Assembly (NCBI RefSeq): GCF_030160015.1
Contig: NZ_BSNN01000004.1
Location: 558,001-622,000 of the forward strand
Source of the DNA: Amylibacter marinus
GTDB lineage: Bacteria; Pseudomonadota; Alphaproteobacteria; Rhodobacterales; Rhodobacteraceae
Reading direction: 5' to 3'
Length of the DNA: 64,000 bases
Numbering within the stretch: position 1 is the first letter of the stretch; the number at the start of each line of letters is the position of its first letter. The notes under the pieces were generated by a model that saw only the letters and a program-made list of their open reading frames with translations, made no database searches and had not been told where the DNA came from. A program made the translations under genes and the position numbers. Positions 45,121 to 54,148 of this stretch are shown one piece after another.

Positions 45121-46212
45121 ATGACAAGTCAGAATTCAATGGATGTGATTATTGCGGGGGCAGGCATATTTGGCCTGTCTTGTGCCTATGCCTGTGCGCG
45201 TGCGGGAATGTCCGTAACAGTGCTAGAGGCCGATAAGGTCGGTGCGGGGGCATCGGCGGGGATTGTGGGGGCCTTGGCACCTTATACACCGGATCAGTGG
45301 CATGCCAAAAAGCAGTATCAGTTCGAGGCCTTGGTCAGCGCCGAGGCGCATTGGGGCGAGGTGGACAAATTATCGGGGCAGACATCTGGCTATGGGCGCA
45401 TCGGGCGTCTGGCGCCGATTATGGACGAGCGCACCTATAAATTGGCTCATGATCGCCACCAAGAAGCCAAGGTGAACTGGCGGGATTACCGCTGGGAGGT
45501 ACGCGCAGAGGATGCCTTGATCCCCGCTAGCGCGGCCCCTATGGGGGTGATCTATGATACCCTATCGGCGCGGTTATATCCGCGTATGGCGCTGGCGTCA
45601 TTGGTGCGGGCCTGTAGGCGGCTGGGGGTCGAGATTATCGAGGAACGCCGCGTGACTGGATTTGGGGATCGAATGGTCTTTGGGCGCTGGGGTGAGATGC
45701 GCGGTGATGCCGTGATCTTAGCGGGGGGCTATGAGGGATTTCATCTGCTGGATTATCATTTCGGCACGCAGATGGGCACAGGGGTCAAGGGCCAAGCGGC
45801 GATTTTGGACATTGATTTAGGGGATGCGCCACAGATTTATGCGGATGGGGTTTATATAATCCCCCATGCCAATGGCACCACCGCCGTTGGGTCCACATCG
45901 GAAAATAAATGGGGTCAACCCAGTGGAGTGGATCATCTGCTGGACGAGGTGGTGGCCAAGGCCCGCGCCATTTGCCCCGCCATTCGCACCGCGGATGTGA
46001 TCCAGACGTGGTCTGGCCTACGCCCCAAGGCGCGCCGCCGTGATCCATTGTTGGGGGAAATCTCTGATGTTGCGGGCGTTTATGCGGCCATGGGGGGCTT
46101 TAAGATCGGTTTTGGCTTGGCGCATAAAATTGGCTATAGCTTGGCGGATATTGTGGCGGGGGGCGATGGGGGGGTGCCGCGCAGCTTCACCATAGCGCAT
46201 CATCTTGAATGA
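45121..46212 (+). CDS. FAD-dependent oxidoreductase, possible stand-alone MnmC2
   Basis: A 363-aa DAO-family flavoprotein with the dinucleotide fold VIIAGAGIFGLSCAYACARAG (residues 9-29), ASAGIVGALAPY near 43 and the C-terminal FAD loop VYAAMGGFKIGFGLAHKIG near 320. Similar enzymes include glycine oxidase and the C-terminal domain of MnmC, which removes the carboxymethyl group from cmnm5U34. Its divergent position beside mnmD suggests the second role. A general amino-acid oxidase remains possible, since sequence motifs alone do not decide. Confidence 0.82.
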   Translation: MTSQNSMDVIIAGAGIFGLSCAYACARAGMSVTVLEADKVGAGASAGIVGALAPYTPDQWHAKKQYQFEALVSAEAHWGEVDKLSGQTSGYGRIGRLAPIMDERTYKLAHDRHQEAKVNWRDYRWEVRAEDALIPASAAPMGVIYDTLSARLYPRMALASLVRACRRLGVEIIEERRVTGFGDRMVFGRWGEMRGDAVILAGGYEGFHLLDYHFGTQMGTGVKGQAAILDIDLGDAPQIYADGVYIIPHANGTTAVGSTSENKWGQPSGVDHLLDEVVAKARAICPAIRTADVIQTWSGLRPKARRRDPLLGEISDVAGVYAAMGGFKIGFGLAHKIGYSLADIVAGGDGGVPRSFTIAHHLE

Positions 46213-46213
46213 T

Positions 46214-46369
46214 CTATTTGTCGTCTTGGGGGCGGCGCTTTGATTTGCGTTTGAACAACAGGTTCAACGGGAAGACCAGAAGGGCCACCAGCGAGACAAT
46301 CAGCGTAACCACCGCCATCAGTATAGCCGCAACCCCACCTGATGCGATTTTTTTAAGGCGTGTGATCAT
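46214..46369 (-). CDS. Small basic membrane protein (51 aa)
   Basis: A 51-aa ORF starting at ATG 46369, whose first bases overlap the TGA of the upstream DUF5665 gene (ATGA). The product has a short basic N-terminus (MITRLKKIA), one long hydrophobic segment (about 10-38) and a highly basic, polar tail (KRKSKRRPQDDK). Translational coupling implies a shared role with the DUF5665 protein. No family is recognised. Confidence 0.65.
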   Translation of the reverse strand: MITRLKKIASGGVAAILMAVVTLIVSLVALLVFPLNLLFKRKSKRRPQDDK

Positions 46370-46656
46370 CTGGGGGCTTGGATGATTTCCAGCACTTCGG
46401 TTGCCCAGTTGCCGATCACGGGGATGAAATCAATTTGTTGGAGGAATGACACCAGCAGCGCGATCAGCAATGTGGCCCCGATCACAGACCCCAGGCCAAA
46501 GGCCAGCCCGCGCACCAACTGAAAGAGTATCAGCCCCAGCCAGCTGTCATGGGCGCGCACGAATTTGTGGCTGTTTAGGGCGATGACCTCTGAGCGCAGG
46601 GCGCGGATTTCGCGGGTCATTGCATCGGGTGATGAGTCGGCTATTTCTGTCGTCAT
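46366..46656 (-). CDS. DUF5665-type small membrane protein
   Basis: A 96-aa protein: N-terminal helix REIRALRSEVIALNSHKFVR (about residues 16-35), then two neighbouring hydrophobic stretches with a Gly-rich turn (about 42-75) and FIPVIGNWATEVLEII at the end. The layout matches the DUF5665 family of small inner-membrane proteins with no known function. ATG 46656 is used; a slightly longer frame to 46671 is possible. It is divergent from the next small membrane protein gene. Confidence 0.75.
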   Translation of the reverse strand: MTTEIADSSPDAMTREIRALRSEVIALNSHKFVRAHDSWLGLILFQLVRGLAFGLGSVIGATLLIALLVSFLQQIDFIPVIGNWATEVLEIIQAPR

Positions 46657-46726
46657 AGGGAATTTGTGCACTGGGCTTGTACCAAATGCAACCCTTGGCT
46701 AAACGGGATTAGAAAGAGGGGGCACC

Positions 46727-46993
46727 ATGGATGTGATTGCAGACTTAATCTGGGCAGATTGGGTGGGTATTGCGGGATCGATAGTGATTGCGAGTGCCTA
46801 TTTTGGCGTGTCCGCCGGGCGTTTGGTTGGGGATCAGCCGCCGTTTCAATTGGCCAATTTGCTGGGGGCGGGTTTGATCTTGATATCGCTGTATTACCGC
46901 CCCAATGCTGGGGCGATTGTGATCGAGGTATTATGGGTCTTGATCGCGATTTATTCGCTGCTGCGCCATTATAGGGGCCGACGCAGGGGTTAG
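46727..46993 (+). CDS. CBU_0592-like small membrane protein
   Basis: An 88-aa protein with three hydrophobic segments (about 14-34, 42-60 and 62-80), of the short uncharacterised family that includes Coxiella CBU_0592; the core reads ANLLGAGLILISLYY. Function is unknown. The upstream ribosome-binding site is GAGGGGGC before the ATG. Its stop overlaps by 4 nt the end of convergent cobO. Together with the two genes to the left it makes a cluster of three tiny membrane proteins. Confidence 0.75.
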   Translation: MDVIADLIWADWVGIAGSIVIASAYFGVSAGRLVGDQPPFQLANLLGAGLILISLYYRPNAGAIVIEVLWVLIAIYSLLRHYRGRRRG

Positions 46994-47598
46994 TATTCCA
47001 CCCCTATTTGCGCCTTTACGCCGGATCTGAACGGGTGTTTTACCAGCTCCATCTCGGTGACTAAATCGGCGATTTCAATCAGCTCTTCTTTGGCATTTCG
47101 CCCTGTTAGAACAACATGGGTCATTTCCGGTTTTTCATCGACCAAGAATTGCACCACCTCGTTGATATCCACATAATCATAGCGGATGGCGATATTGATT
47201 TCATCCAGCAAGACCATGGAATTGCTGGGATCACGGATCAGCTCTTTGGCCTTGGCCCATGCGGCCTGTGCCATTTCGGTGTCGCGGGTTTTATCCTGTG
47301 TTTCCCATGTGAAGCCTTCGCCCATTGTGTGAAACGAACAGATATCGCCAAAGCGATCAAGGATCATATCGCGCTCGCCCGTTGACATGCCGCCCTTGAT
47401 AAATTGCACAACGCCCGATTTCATACCGTGGGCAATATGGCGGAAAATCATGCCAAAGGCGGCGGTGGATTTACCCTTGCCCTTACCTGTATGCACAATG
47501 ATCAGCCCACGCTTGTCGGTTTTCTGGGCCATGATTTTATCGCGCGCGGCCTTTTTCTTGGCCATTTTCATCGCGTGGCGTTCGGTGTCTTCTGACAT
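46990..47598 (-). CDS. cobO: Cob(I)yrinic acid a,c-diamide adenosyltransferase
   Basis: A 202-aa CobO/BtuR/CobA-type P-loop enzyme that transfers the 5'-deoxyadenosyl group from ATP to the corrin cobalt. The P-loop HTGKGKGKSTAAFG is near residue 36, FIKGG near 65 and LLDEINIAIRYDYVD near 125. An AGGAGG site precedes ATG 47598, which confirms this start. It follows cobN by 31 nt on the same strand, so the pair is probably one transcript. Confidence 0.95.
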   Translation of the reverse strand: MSEDTERHAMKMAKKKAARDKIMAQKTDKRGLIIVHTGKGKGKSTAAFGMIFRHIAHGMKSGVVQFIKGGMSTGERDMILDRFGDICSFHTMGEGFTWETQDKTRDTEMAQAAWAKAKELIRDPSNSMVLLDEINIAIRYDYVDINEVVQFLVDEKPEMTHVVLTGRNAKEELIEIADLVTEMELVKHPFRSGVKAQIGVEY

Positions 47599-47629
47599 TC
47601 TATCCTCCTGTATGGGCGTTGGTAATAGG

Positions 47630-50600
47630 TTAGCGCAGTTCTTCGATGCGCGCATGCACTGAATTTGATTTTGGTATCCATAGGCCACGCCTGATCGCCT
47701 CGGCTAGGCGCTCGGCCATTTCGCGCAGGGCATCGGGGTTATTCTGGGCGATGAAGGCGCGGGTGTCATCATCGGCAATGAAGGCCGCCTCGATCATATC
47801 AAAGTGGTGGTTCTTCACGACCCCCGTGGTGGCGGCAAAGGCAAAGAGATAATCCAGCGTTGCCGCCATTTCAAAAGCGCCTTTATAGCCGTGGCGTTTC
47901 ACGCCTTCGATCCATTTCGGGTTCACCACACGGGCACGCATCACGCGGCCAATTTCATCATCCAATGTGCGGATAACGGGGCGTTCCGGGCGGGAATGGT
48001 CGTTGTGATAAATTGGGCGTTCTTGGCCCTGTAGGGTGGTAACGGCCGCCGCTGCCCCTCCCTCGAATTGATAGTAGTCATCGCTGTCTAGGATATCATG
48101 TTCGCGGTTGTCTTGGTTTTGCACCACTGCATCTACGGTTTTTAGGCGGGTTTCAAGCGCGCCACGTGCGCGCAGGCCCGCGCCGTCTTGGCCATAGGCA
48201 TAGCCGCCCCATTCCAGATAGGCATCGGCCAGATCGGATTTATCCGCCCAGAGCTGTTCGTCGATCATGGCCTGTAGCCCGGCACCATATGCGCCGGGTT
48301 TTGATCCGAAAACACGGTGCGCGGTGCTTGGGTCATCGCTGCGGTAATTGGCGGCGGCGGTATTCATGTCATCGGGTTCATCCAGCGCCATGATGGCGCG
48401 CGCGGCACTATCGACCAGCGCCATTTGTTGGGGGAAGGCATCGCGGAAAAACCCAGAAACCCGCAGGGTCACATCAACGCGCGGGCGGCCCAGAACAGAC
48501 AGCGGCAGTATCTCAAACCCCGTGACGCGGCGATTGGCGCTATCCCATTGTGGTTTCGCCCCCATCAGGGCCAGCGCCTGTGCGATATCGTCGCCGCCCG
48601 TGCGCATATTGGCGGTGCCCCATGCGGTTAACAGCATCGCGCGGGGCCAATCGCCATGATCCTGTAGGTGTTTTTCGATGAGCAGGTTGGCGGATTTCCA
48701 GCCTAGTTTCCATGCGGTGGGGGTGGGAACAGCGCGGCTATCAACCGAGAAGAAGTTGCGCCCTGTGGGCAGAACATCCAGCCGCCCACGGGTGGGCGCG
48801 CCAGAGGGAGCGGGGGGGACAAAACGCCCCGCCAATGCATCGATCAAACCTGCGCGTTCCTGTGGGCCACAGGCAATAACACGCGGAAGAACCGTATCGC
48901 GGCAGCCCTGTAGCACGGCGCTAACCTGTGGCCAATCTGCGTAGGATGCGCCATCTAGCAGGCGCAGGCACAACAGCTCGATACGCTCGACGGTATCGCC
49001 ATGGCTGCGCCATGTATCACTGCTGACATCGGTTAGCGCATCTGGGCGCGGCCCTTGCCATGGCGCCGACATTTCGCAATCCAGCGGATCAAAGCCAAGT
49101 TTTAGATCATCGGCCAGTGCGCGCTGCAGGCTGGCGTTTGCGCCCGCGCCATCGCCGCGCGGAATGCGCAACAGGGCCGCACAGAGATCGCGCTGTAATG
49201 TCCCGCTGGGGGTGGTGCCGAAAATATGCAAACCATCGCGGATTTGGGCCTCTTTTAGATCACACAGGTATTCATCCAGCTTGGCCAGATCGCTGTCTTG
49301 GTCTGTGCCGGTCATACCCACATCTTGGTCGATGCCGGTGGTGGCGGTTAGGGCCAGAATTTCACGGCGCAGGTGGGTGATGCGGCGCGCATCTACGCCT
49401 GCGGCTTCGTAGTATTCATCCACCAAGGCCTCTAGATCGCGCAGGGGACCATAGGTTTCTGCGCGGGTCAGGGGCGGGGTCAGGTGATCGATGATCACCG
49501 CGGCTGAGCGGCGCTTGGCCTGTGTGCCTTCGCCCGGGTCATTGACGATAAAGGGATAGATATTGGGTGTGGCCCCCAGCGTGATTTCTGGCCAGCATGT
49601 TTGGGACAGGGCGGTAGCCTTGCCTGGTAGCCATTCTTGATTGCCATGTTTTCCCATATGCACCAGCGCATGGGCCGCGTGGGAATTGCGCAGCCAGAAA
49701 TAGAAGGCCAGATAGTTATGGGGGGGTACCAGATCAGGGGAATGATAGGTATCCTTGGGGTCTATATTATAGCCGCGCGCCGGTTGCACCCCGACACAAA
49801 CATTCCCGAATTCAAAGATCGACAGGGCAAAGCCGGTATCCCCGCAAAATGGATCATCCTCGGGGGCGCCCCAGCGGGATTCGATTGCCGCGCGTGCATC
49901 CAGTGGCAGGTTGGCATAGGCCTTGGTATAGGCCTGTAGTGATAGGGTCACGCCGCCAGTGCGTTGGTGGCGATCGGTGAGCCAATTGGTGGGGCCGCTG
50001 GTGATGATTTCCATCAATGCCGCACTATCGGCGGGGGGATTTTCGACTGTGTACCCCTGATCGGCCAGCGCATGGATCATATCCACCGTGGCCTGTGGGG
50101 TATCAAGGCCAACACCATTGGCCAGCCGCCCGTCTTTGTTTGGGTAGTTTGCAAGGATCAGCGCAGTTTTCTTGGCTGTGGGTTGTGTGCGGCGCAGGCG
50201 GGCCCAATTTGCGGCGAGGTCGGCGGTGAATTCCACACGGTCCCCAACAGCGCGATAGCTGGCGATGGGGCACTCTGTGGCCTCGTCGAAAAACGCCTCG
50301 GATTTAAACGAGATGGCGCGGGATAGGATGCGGCCATCAACCTCGGGCAGGGCCACGTTCATGGCGATATCGCGCGCCGACAGGCCGGTCAGACCCTCGG
50401 CCCATGCCTCTTCAGAGCTGGCCGATAGAACCACCTGAAATATGGGGGCGTTATTGGCGCTGGGTGCGGATAGCGGGTTTTGTGCGCTATCCGATTGATC
50501 TGGGGTGCCCACGGCAAAGCTGGTGCAATTTAGGATCACATCGGGGGGAGCGGCAGCGAACAGCTTATCCAATGTGGCGGCGGATAGGGGATCCTTGAGT

Positions 50601-51316
50601 GATGCCACAAAGATCGGCATCGGGTTTAGGCCGCGGCGCAACAGAGATTTGATCAAGCGGTTGATGGGGTGCAGGCCAGCACCCTGAACCAAGGCCCGGT
50701 AAAATGTGATGGGGATAATGGGCGCATTTTGGTGCCAATGCGTGCGGATATCGCCCAGCGTTGGTGCATCTAGGGCGGGCCAGTACAGCCCCGCCTTTAA
50801 CAGAGGTTTAGCGGGATCTGGGCGTGGGGTATCGGCCAGCATCGCCGCGGCGTAGCGCAGGAAGTTTTGCGCATTCTCCGGCCCGCCCTCGACCATATAG
50901 GCCCAGAGTGCATTCCAGTCGGCATCGTTCGTTGTGGACAGTTCGCGCAATTCTGGATCTGGTTTGTCGTCGCCGGGCAGGGCAATGAATTTCACCCCAG
51001 CCGCCCCGAGGCGCGCCGCATATTGCATCAGCCCGTATTTCCAGTAGCCTGATCCGCCCAGAACCCGCGCGATGACCAATTTTGATTTCGAGGCGCATTG
51101 ATCGATATGCAAATCCACCGACATCGGGTGGGTTAGGTGTGTGAGATTGGCCAAGCGTAGGCTGGGCGCGAAATCTATACTGCCGCGTGCATCGGACAGG
51201 GCGGCCAATTCTGTATCGGCGGCCGAAATAAATACGATCTCGGCCGGTGTCTGGCCTAGGTCAAATGGTTCTGAGCCATCGTCGATTGATCCGGGTGTGG
51301 CGGCGAGTAAATGCAT
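47630..51316 (-). CDS. cobN: Aerobic cobaltochelatase subunit CobN
   Basis: A 1228-aa large subunit that binds hydrogenobyrinic acid a,c-diamide and inserts cobalt together with the AAA+ subunits CobS and CobT, which are not encoded here. Family signatures include ALVHMGKHGNQEWLPGKA near residue 560 (the H-G-N-E region), TAWGTANMRTGGDDIAQ near 895 and LDDEIGRVMRARVVNPKWIEG near 1115. Length is normal for CobN and well below magnesium chelatase BchH fusions. The gene opens the cobN-cobO unit. Only 63 nt separate its start from the divergent 67-aa gene, too little for a cobalamin riboswitch. Confidence 0.95.
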   Translation of the reverse strand: MHLLAATPGSIDDGSEPFDLGQTPAEIVFISAADTELAALSDARGSIDFAPSLRLANLTHLTHPMSVDLHIDQCASKSKLVIARVLGGSGYWKYGLMQYAARLGAAGVKFIALPGDDKPDPELRELSTTNDADWNALWAYMVEGGPENAQNFLRYAAAMLADTPRPDPAKPLLKAGLYWPALDAPTLGDIRTHWHQNAPIIPITFYRALVQGAGLHPINRLIKSLLRRGLNPMPIFVASLKDPLSAATLDKLFAAAPPDVILNCTSFAVGTPDQSDSAQNPLSAPSANNAPIFQVVLSASSEEAWAEGLTGLSARDIAMNVALPEVDGRILSRAISFKSEAFFDEATECPIASYRAVGDRVEFTADLAANWARLRRTQPTAKKTALILANYPNKDGRLANGVGLDTPQATVDMIHALADQGYTVENPPADSAALMEIITSGPTNWLTDRHQRTGGVTLSLQAYTKAYANLPLDARAAIESRWGAPEDDPFCGDTGFALSIFEFGNVCVGVQPARGYNIDPKDTYHSPDLVPPHNYLAFYFWLRNSHAAHALVHMGKHGNQEWLPGKATALSQTCWPEITLGATPNIYPFIVNDPGEGTQAKRRSAAVIIDHLTPPLTRAETYGPLRDLEALVDEYYEAAGVDARRITHLRREILALTATTGIDQDVGMTGTDQDSDLAKLDEYLCDLKEAQIRDGLHIFGTTPSGTLQRDLCAALLRIPRGDGAGANASLQRALADDLKLGFDPLDCEMSAPWQGPRPDALTDVSSDTWRSHGDTVERIELLCLRLLDGASYADWPQVSAVLQGCRDTVLPRVIACGPQERAGLIDALAGRFVPPAPSGAPTRGRLDVLPTGRNFFSVDSRAVPTPTAWKLGWKSANLLIEKHLQDHGDWPRAMLLTAWGTANMRTGGDDIAQALALMGAKPQWDSANRRVTGFEILPLSVLGRPRVDVTLRVSGFFRDAFPQQMALVDSAARAIMALDEPDDMNTAAANYRSDDPSTAHRVFGSKPGAYGAGLQAMIDEQLWADKSDLADAYLEWGGYAYGQDGAGLRARGALETRLKTVDAVVQNQDNREHDILDSDDYYQFEGGAAAAVTTLQGQERPIYHNDHSRPERPVIRTLDDEIGRVMRARVVNPKWIEGVKRHGYKGAFEMAATLDYLFAFAATTGVVKNHHFDMIEAAFIADDDTRAFIAQNNPDALREMAERLAEAIRRGLWIPKSNSVHARIEELR

Positions 51317-51379
51317 AGGATTTTATCTGTTAGCGAGATTTTTGCAAAGTTGCCCCATGGTTCCGTTTAGGAGGCGGAC

Positions 51380-51583
51380 ATGAAAAACATTAGCAAGCGA
51401 ATTTATCAAGTGGGCGAACGGGTTTTGCAAAAGGATGTGATTTACCAAGAGGTTTTGGCGGATGGCAGTAAGACCAACCATTTTATCCCACCACCCCAAA
51501 ATGGCTATTTGCCCCCCACCCAGAACCGTGCGGCGGTGTGGTTGCGGCGCAGTTATCGGTTTTTGCAGCGGGGCATCAGCTAG
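51380..51583 (+). CDS. Unknown 67-aa protein between cobN and GNAT genes
   Basis: A short ORF with a strong ribosome-binding site (TTTAGGAGGC, 5 nt before ATG 51380). The product is basic and soluble, contains IPPPQNGYLPPTQNRAAVW in its second half and ends RRSYRFLQRGIS. I recognise no family. It is transcribed against its neighbours, divergent from cobN and convergent with the GNAT gene 5 nt away. The good start signal and the dense packing favour a real gene. Confidence 0.6.
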   Translation: MKNISKRIYQVGERVLQKDVIYQEVLADGSKTNHFIPPPQNGYLPPTQNRAAVWLRRSYRFLQRGIS

Positions 51584-51588
51584 GGCGC

Positions 51589-52041
51589 TCATAGGGTTTT
51601 TTCCATGAAGATGGAGTGGGGGTCTAGTTTGTAATCCCCAAAGGGGCCGCAATCGGCAAAGCCGTATTTGTAATACAGCGCATGGGCGGCATCTAGGCCG
51701 TCACCTGTTTCCAGCTTTACCGAGGAAAATCCTTCGGTGCGCGAGAGGGTGATCAAGTGGTCTAGGATGTGCTGGGCCAGCTTTTGGCCACGTGCCGTGG
51801 GATCAACGAACATCGATTTAATCTCGATATAATCATCACGCCGCGCGATGGCGCCACAGCCCATTATTTTGCCCTCTATTTTTGCGGTGACGAAGGTAAC
51901 CTCGTCGCCGCACAGCGCATCCACCGAAAAATAATGACAGCTTTCCTCTGGATACAGCGATTGCATCAGGGCATGGCTCTGCTGCAGCAGGGCGCGGGCC
52001 TCTGGTTGCTTTGGGTTGGTTGTTTCTACGCTGATTGTCAT
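51589..52041 (-). CDS. GNAT-family N-acetyltransferase
   Basis: A 150-aa acetyltransferase with the acetyl-CoA-binding beta4-alpha3 region EIKSMFVDPTARGQKLAQHILDHL (about residues 73-96, motif Q/RxxGxA form as ARGQKLA) and the terminal ALYYKYGFADCGPF typical of GNAT enzymes. The acceptor is unknown. Its ATG overlaps the stop of cobW (ATGA), so it is cotranslated with cobW; a cobalamin-related role is only guilt by association. Confidence 0.88.
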   Translation of the reverse strand: MTISVETTNPKQPEARALLQQSHALMQSLYPEESCHYFSVDALCGDEVTFVTAKIEGKIMGCGAIARRDDYIEIKSMFVDPTARGQKLAQHILDHLITLSRTEGFSSVKLETGDGLDAAHALYYKYGFADCGPFGDYKLDPHSIFMEKTL

Positions 52042-53105
52042 TGCGTCAGCGCGGCCTCTATTGCGCCTTGGTCAAGGCCAGCCTGTCCGATCACCACCAG
52101 TTTTGTGCAGCGCGCAGCGGTGCCAAAGGGTTGATCAAAATAGGTATCAACCCGTGGGCCAACGGCCTGAAGTGTTAGGCGCATTGGTTTGCCCGTGATT
52201 GCGGCAAATCCCTTTAGGCGCAGGATATCAAATTTACGGATTACATCGGCCACATGCTGGGCAAAGGCGTCTGCATCAGCGATTTCGCCCATTTCCACAA
52301 CGAAGCTTTGGAATTCGTCATGGTCGTGATCATGCGCGTGGTGGTGGTCATCGTGGTGGTCGTCGTCATGATCGTGGTGGTGGTGATGCACCTCGTGGCG
52401 TGCAGACATATCTGTTTCGGCGCCGATGCCCTGGCCCAGCAGAACATCGATAGGCAAGGCGCCCATGCTGGCCTTGACCACCTGTACGGCATCACGGCTG
52501 TCTGATTTTAACTTGGTGGTCAGTGCGGCCGTCTCATCGGCGGTTAGCAGGTCTGATTTATTCACCACGATCATATCAGCACAGGCGATTTGATCCTCGA
52601 ACAGCTCGGATAGCGGTGTCTCGTGATCAAGGTTTTCATCCATCGCGCGCTGGGCATCTACGGCGGCGACGTTATGGGCGAATTGCCCATCTTGTACTGC
52701 GCGCCCATCAACCACGGTGACAACACCGTCAACGGTAACTTGGGTGGAAATTTCGGGCCAGTTGAATGCGCGCACCAGAGGTTGCGGCAGGGCAAGCCCC
52801 GAGGTTTCAATCACGATGTGATCCGGTTTCTGGTCGCGCTCTAAGAGGGCCTGCATGGTGGGGATGAAGTCATCAGCCACGGTACAGCAGATACAGCCAT
52901 TGGACAGCTCCATGATGTCGTCTTCTGTGCAGGTTTCATCGCCACATCCCTTTAGGATATCTCCATCGACCCCCAGATCGCCGAATTCATTGATGATCAG
53001 GGCTATGCGTTTGCCATTTGCGTTTTGCAGCATGTGGCGGATTAGGGTGGTTTTGCCTGCGCCCAAGAAACCGGTGACGACTGTTGCTGGGATTTTCTGT
53101 GCCAT
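52038..53105 (-). CDS. cobW: CobW-family GTPase metallochaperone
   Basis: A 355-aa G3E GTPase. Walker A GFLGAGKTTLIRHML is at residues 13-27, the metal-site motif NGCICC near 72-77, and the guanine-specificity motif NKSD near 182. A His/Asp-rich segment (about 240-270) and a C-terminal CobW_C domain follow. CobW supplies cobalt to the CobNST chelatase in aerobic cobalamin synthesis; related proteins handle zinc. The cobN and DUF1636 neighbours favour cobalt. It starts 96 nt from the divergent DUF1636 gene. Confidence 0.93.
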   Translation of the reverse strand: MAQKIPATVVTGFLGAGKTTLIRHMLQNANGKRIALIINEFGDLGVDGDILKGCGDETCTEDDIMELSNGCICCTVADDFIPTMQALLERDQKPDHIVIETSGLALPQPLVRAFNWPEISTQVTVDGVVTVVDGRAVQDGQFAHNVAAVDAQRAMDENLDHETPLSELFEDQIACADMIVVNKSDLLTADETAALTTKLKSDSRDAVQVVKASMGALPIDVLLGQGIGAETDMSARHEVHHHHHDHDDDHHDDHHHAHDHDHDEFQSFVVEMGEIADADAFAQHVADVIRKFDILRLKGFAAITGKPMRLTLQAVGPRVDTYFDQPFGTAARCTKLVVIGQAGLDQGAIEAALTQ

Positions 53106-53201
53106 GGTGATTTTTCCGTATGTTAGCGTTGTTACGACGCCAGCTTGTCAGTTTATCTATGCTGGGCTAGGTGTGGTGTATTAATTGAAGGCGGGATGGG
53201 C

Positions 53202-53564
53202 ATGAGCCACACATTATTCATTTGTTCGACGTGTTCGCCCAAGGGCGAAGCCGATGCCCGCGGGGCGGCATTGGCAGATGATCTACGGGCCTTGTTTACG
53301 ACATCCGATATGCCACAGATCAGGGATTTCATCATTGAGACCCAAGAATGCATGTCGGCCTGTGCTGACCCCGTGGCGATATCATTTCGTTCAGCGGGCA
53401 AGGCGGCGTATATTTTTGCAGGCATTGATCCAGAGCGCGACCACGCGGATATACTGGCCTTTGCTAAATTGTATATCGAGGCCCCCGATGGCTGGATTGT
53501 GGATGCGCGCCCCTGTGGACGGTTGCGCCATTGCCTGCGCGGGCGCATCCCCGCCATCAGTTAA
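53202..53564 (+). CDS. DUF1636 (ferredoxin-like, cobalamin-associated) protein
   Basis: A 120-aa thioredoxin-like/2Fe-2S-ferredoxin-fold protein with paired cysteines at FICSTCSP (residues 6-13), TQECMSACADPVAI (near 48-60) and a late Cys pair (RPCGRLRHC). DUF1636 members are commonly encoded with cobN and cobW; a metal or Fe-S role is suggested but unproved. ATG 53202 is used, with ATG 53196 two codons upstream as an alternative. It is divergent from cobW and overlaps the end of the His-rich gene by 8 nt. Confidence 0.87.
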   Translation: MSHTLFICSTCSPKGEADARGAALADDLRALFTTSDMPQIRDFIIETQECMSACADPVAISFRSAGKAAYIFAGIDPERDHADILAFAKLYIEAPDGWIVDARPCGRLRHCLRGRIPAIS

Positions 53565-54108
53565 CCTGAACGATCTGCTCGGCGGAAACCTTTTCGCCCT
53601 CTACCGCAATCACGCGGTGGTCATTGGAATTTAGGGTAACGGTAATGGTGTTTTCCCCGCGCGGCAGAGATTCAATATACAGCCAACGGGTATAGAGTCG
53701 CGCCAATTTCTCTCCATTTACATAGACATGGGCATGGCCTTGGCCGTCGCGGTGTTCTTCGTTCACTGTTTGTGGGGAAAACTCGAAATTCTCGGTTAGA
53801 ATTTCAAGGTTCCAACCAGAGACCGCATCGGGGTGCACGAAAATGCTGATACCCGGTTTTGGGCTGTCGGCGGCGGTATCTACGGGTGCATGGTGATTGT
53901 GATGATCCTCGCCCACTTGGCTGACATTACAGTGGTCTAGCGCGGCGGTTTCATGCCCCGCATGGGCATTGACTATGGGGGCATCATGATCGGTGGCGTG
54001 GTCATGATCGTGGCCCTCTAGCTCTGCGCCGGAACCCACCGCCAACAGAAATCCAAGCCCCGTGCCAAAAAACGCGCCTATCGCCAGCATTGCCATTGGA
54101 TTTTTCAT
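53557..54108 (-). CDS. His-rich membrane-anchored protein of the cbt unit
   Basis: A 183-aa protein with an N-terminal hydrophobic anchor (residues 6-27, no lipobox), a His/Asp-rich segment (about 31-80, with HDHDHATDHD and HHNHHAP) and a folded C-terminal domain (about 88-183) containing SGWNLEILTENFEFSP, HAHVYVNGEK and LPRGENTITVTLNSNDH, reminiscent of small periplasmic beta-sandwich domains. It lies 40 nt after cbtA behind the cobalamin riboswitch. I infer a periplasmic cobalt-binding accessory to CbtAB; no experimental function is known to me. Confidence 0.75.
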   Translation of the reverse strand: MKNPMAMLAIGAFFGTGLGFLLAVGSGAELEGHDHDHATDHDAPIVNAHAGHETAALDHCNVSQVGEDHHNHHAPVDTAADSPKPGISIFVHPDAVSGWNLEILTENFEFSPQTVNEEHRDGQGHAHVYVNGEKLARLYTRWLYIESLPRGENTITVTLNSNDHRVIAVEGEKVSAEQIVQVN

Positions 54109-54148
54109 CTATTTACTTCCTTGTGATCTGGTCAAACAGATGCCCCGA

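Noticed and set aside
51317-51379. Second cobalamin riboswitch upstream of cobN
   Set aside because: Only 63 bases separate the divergent starts and no B12 box is present.
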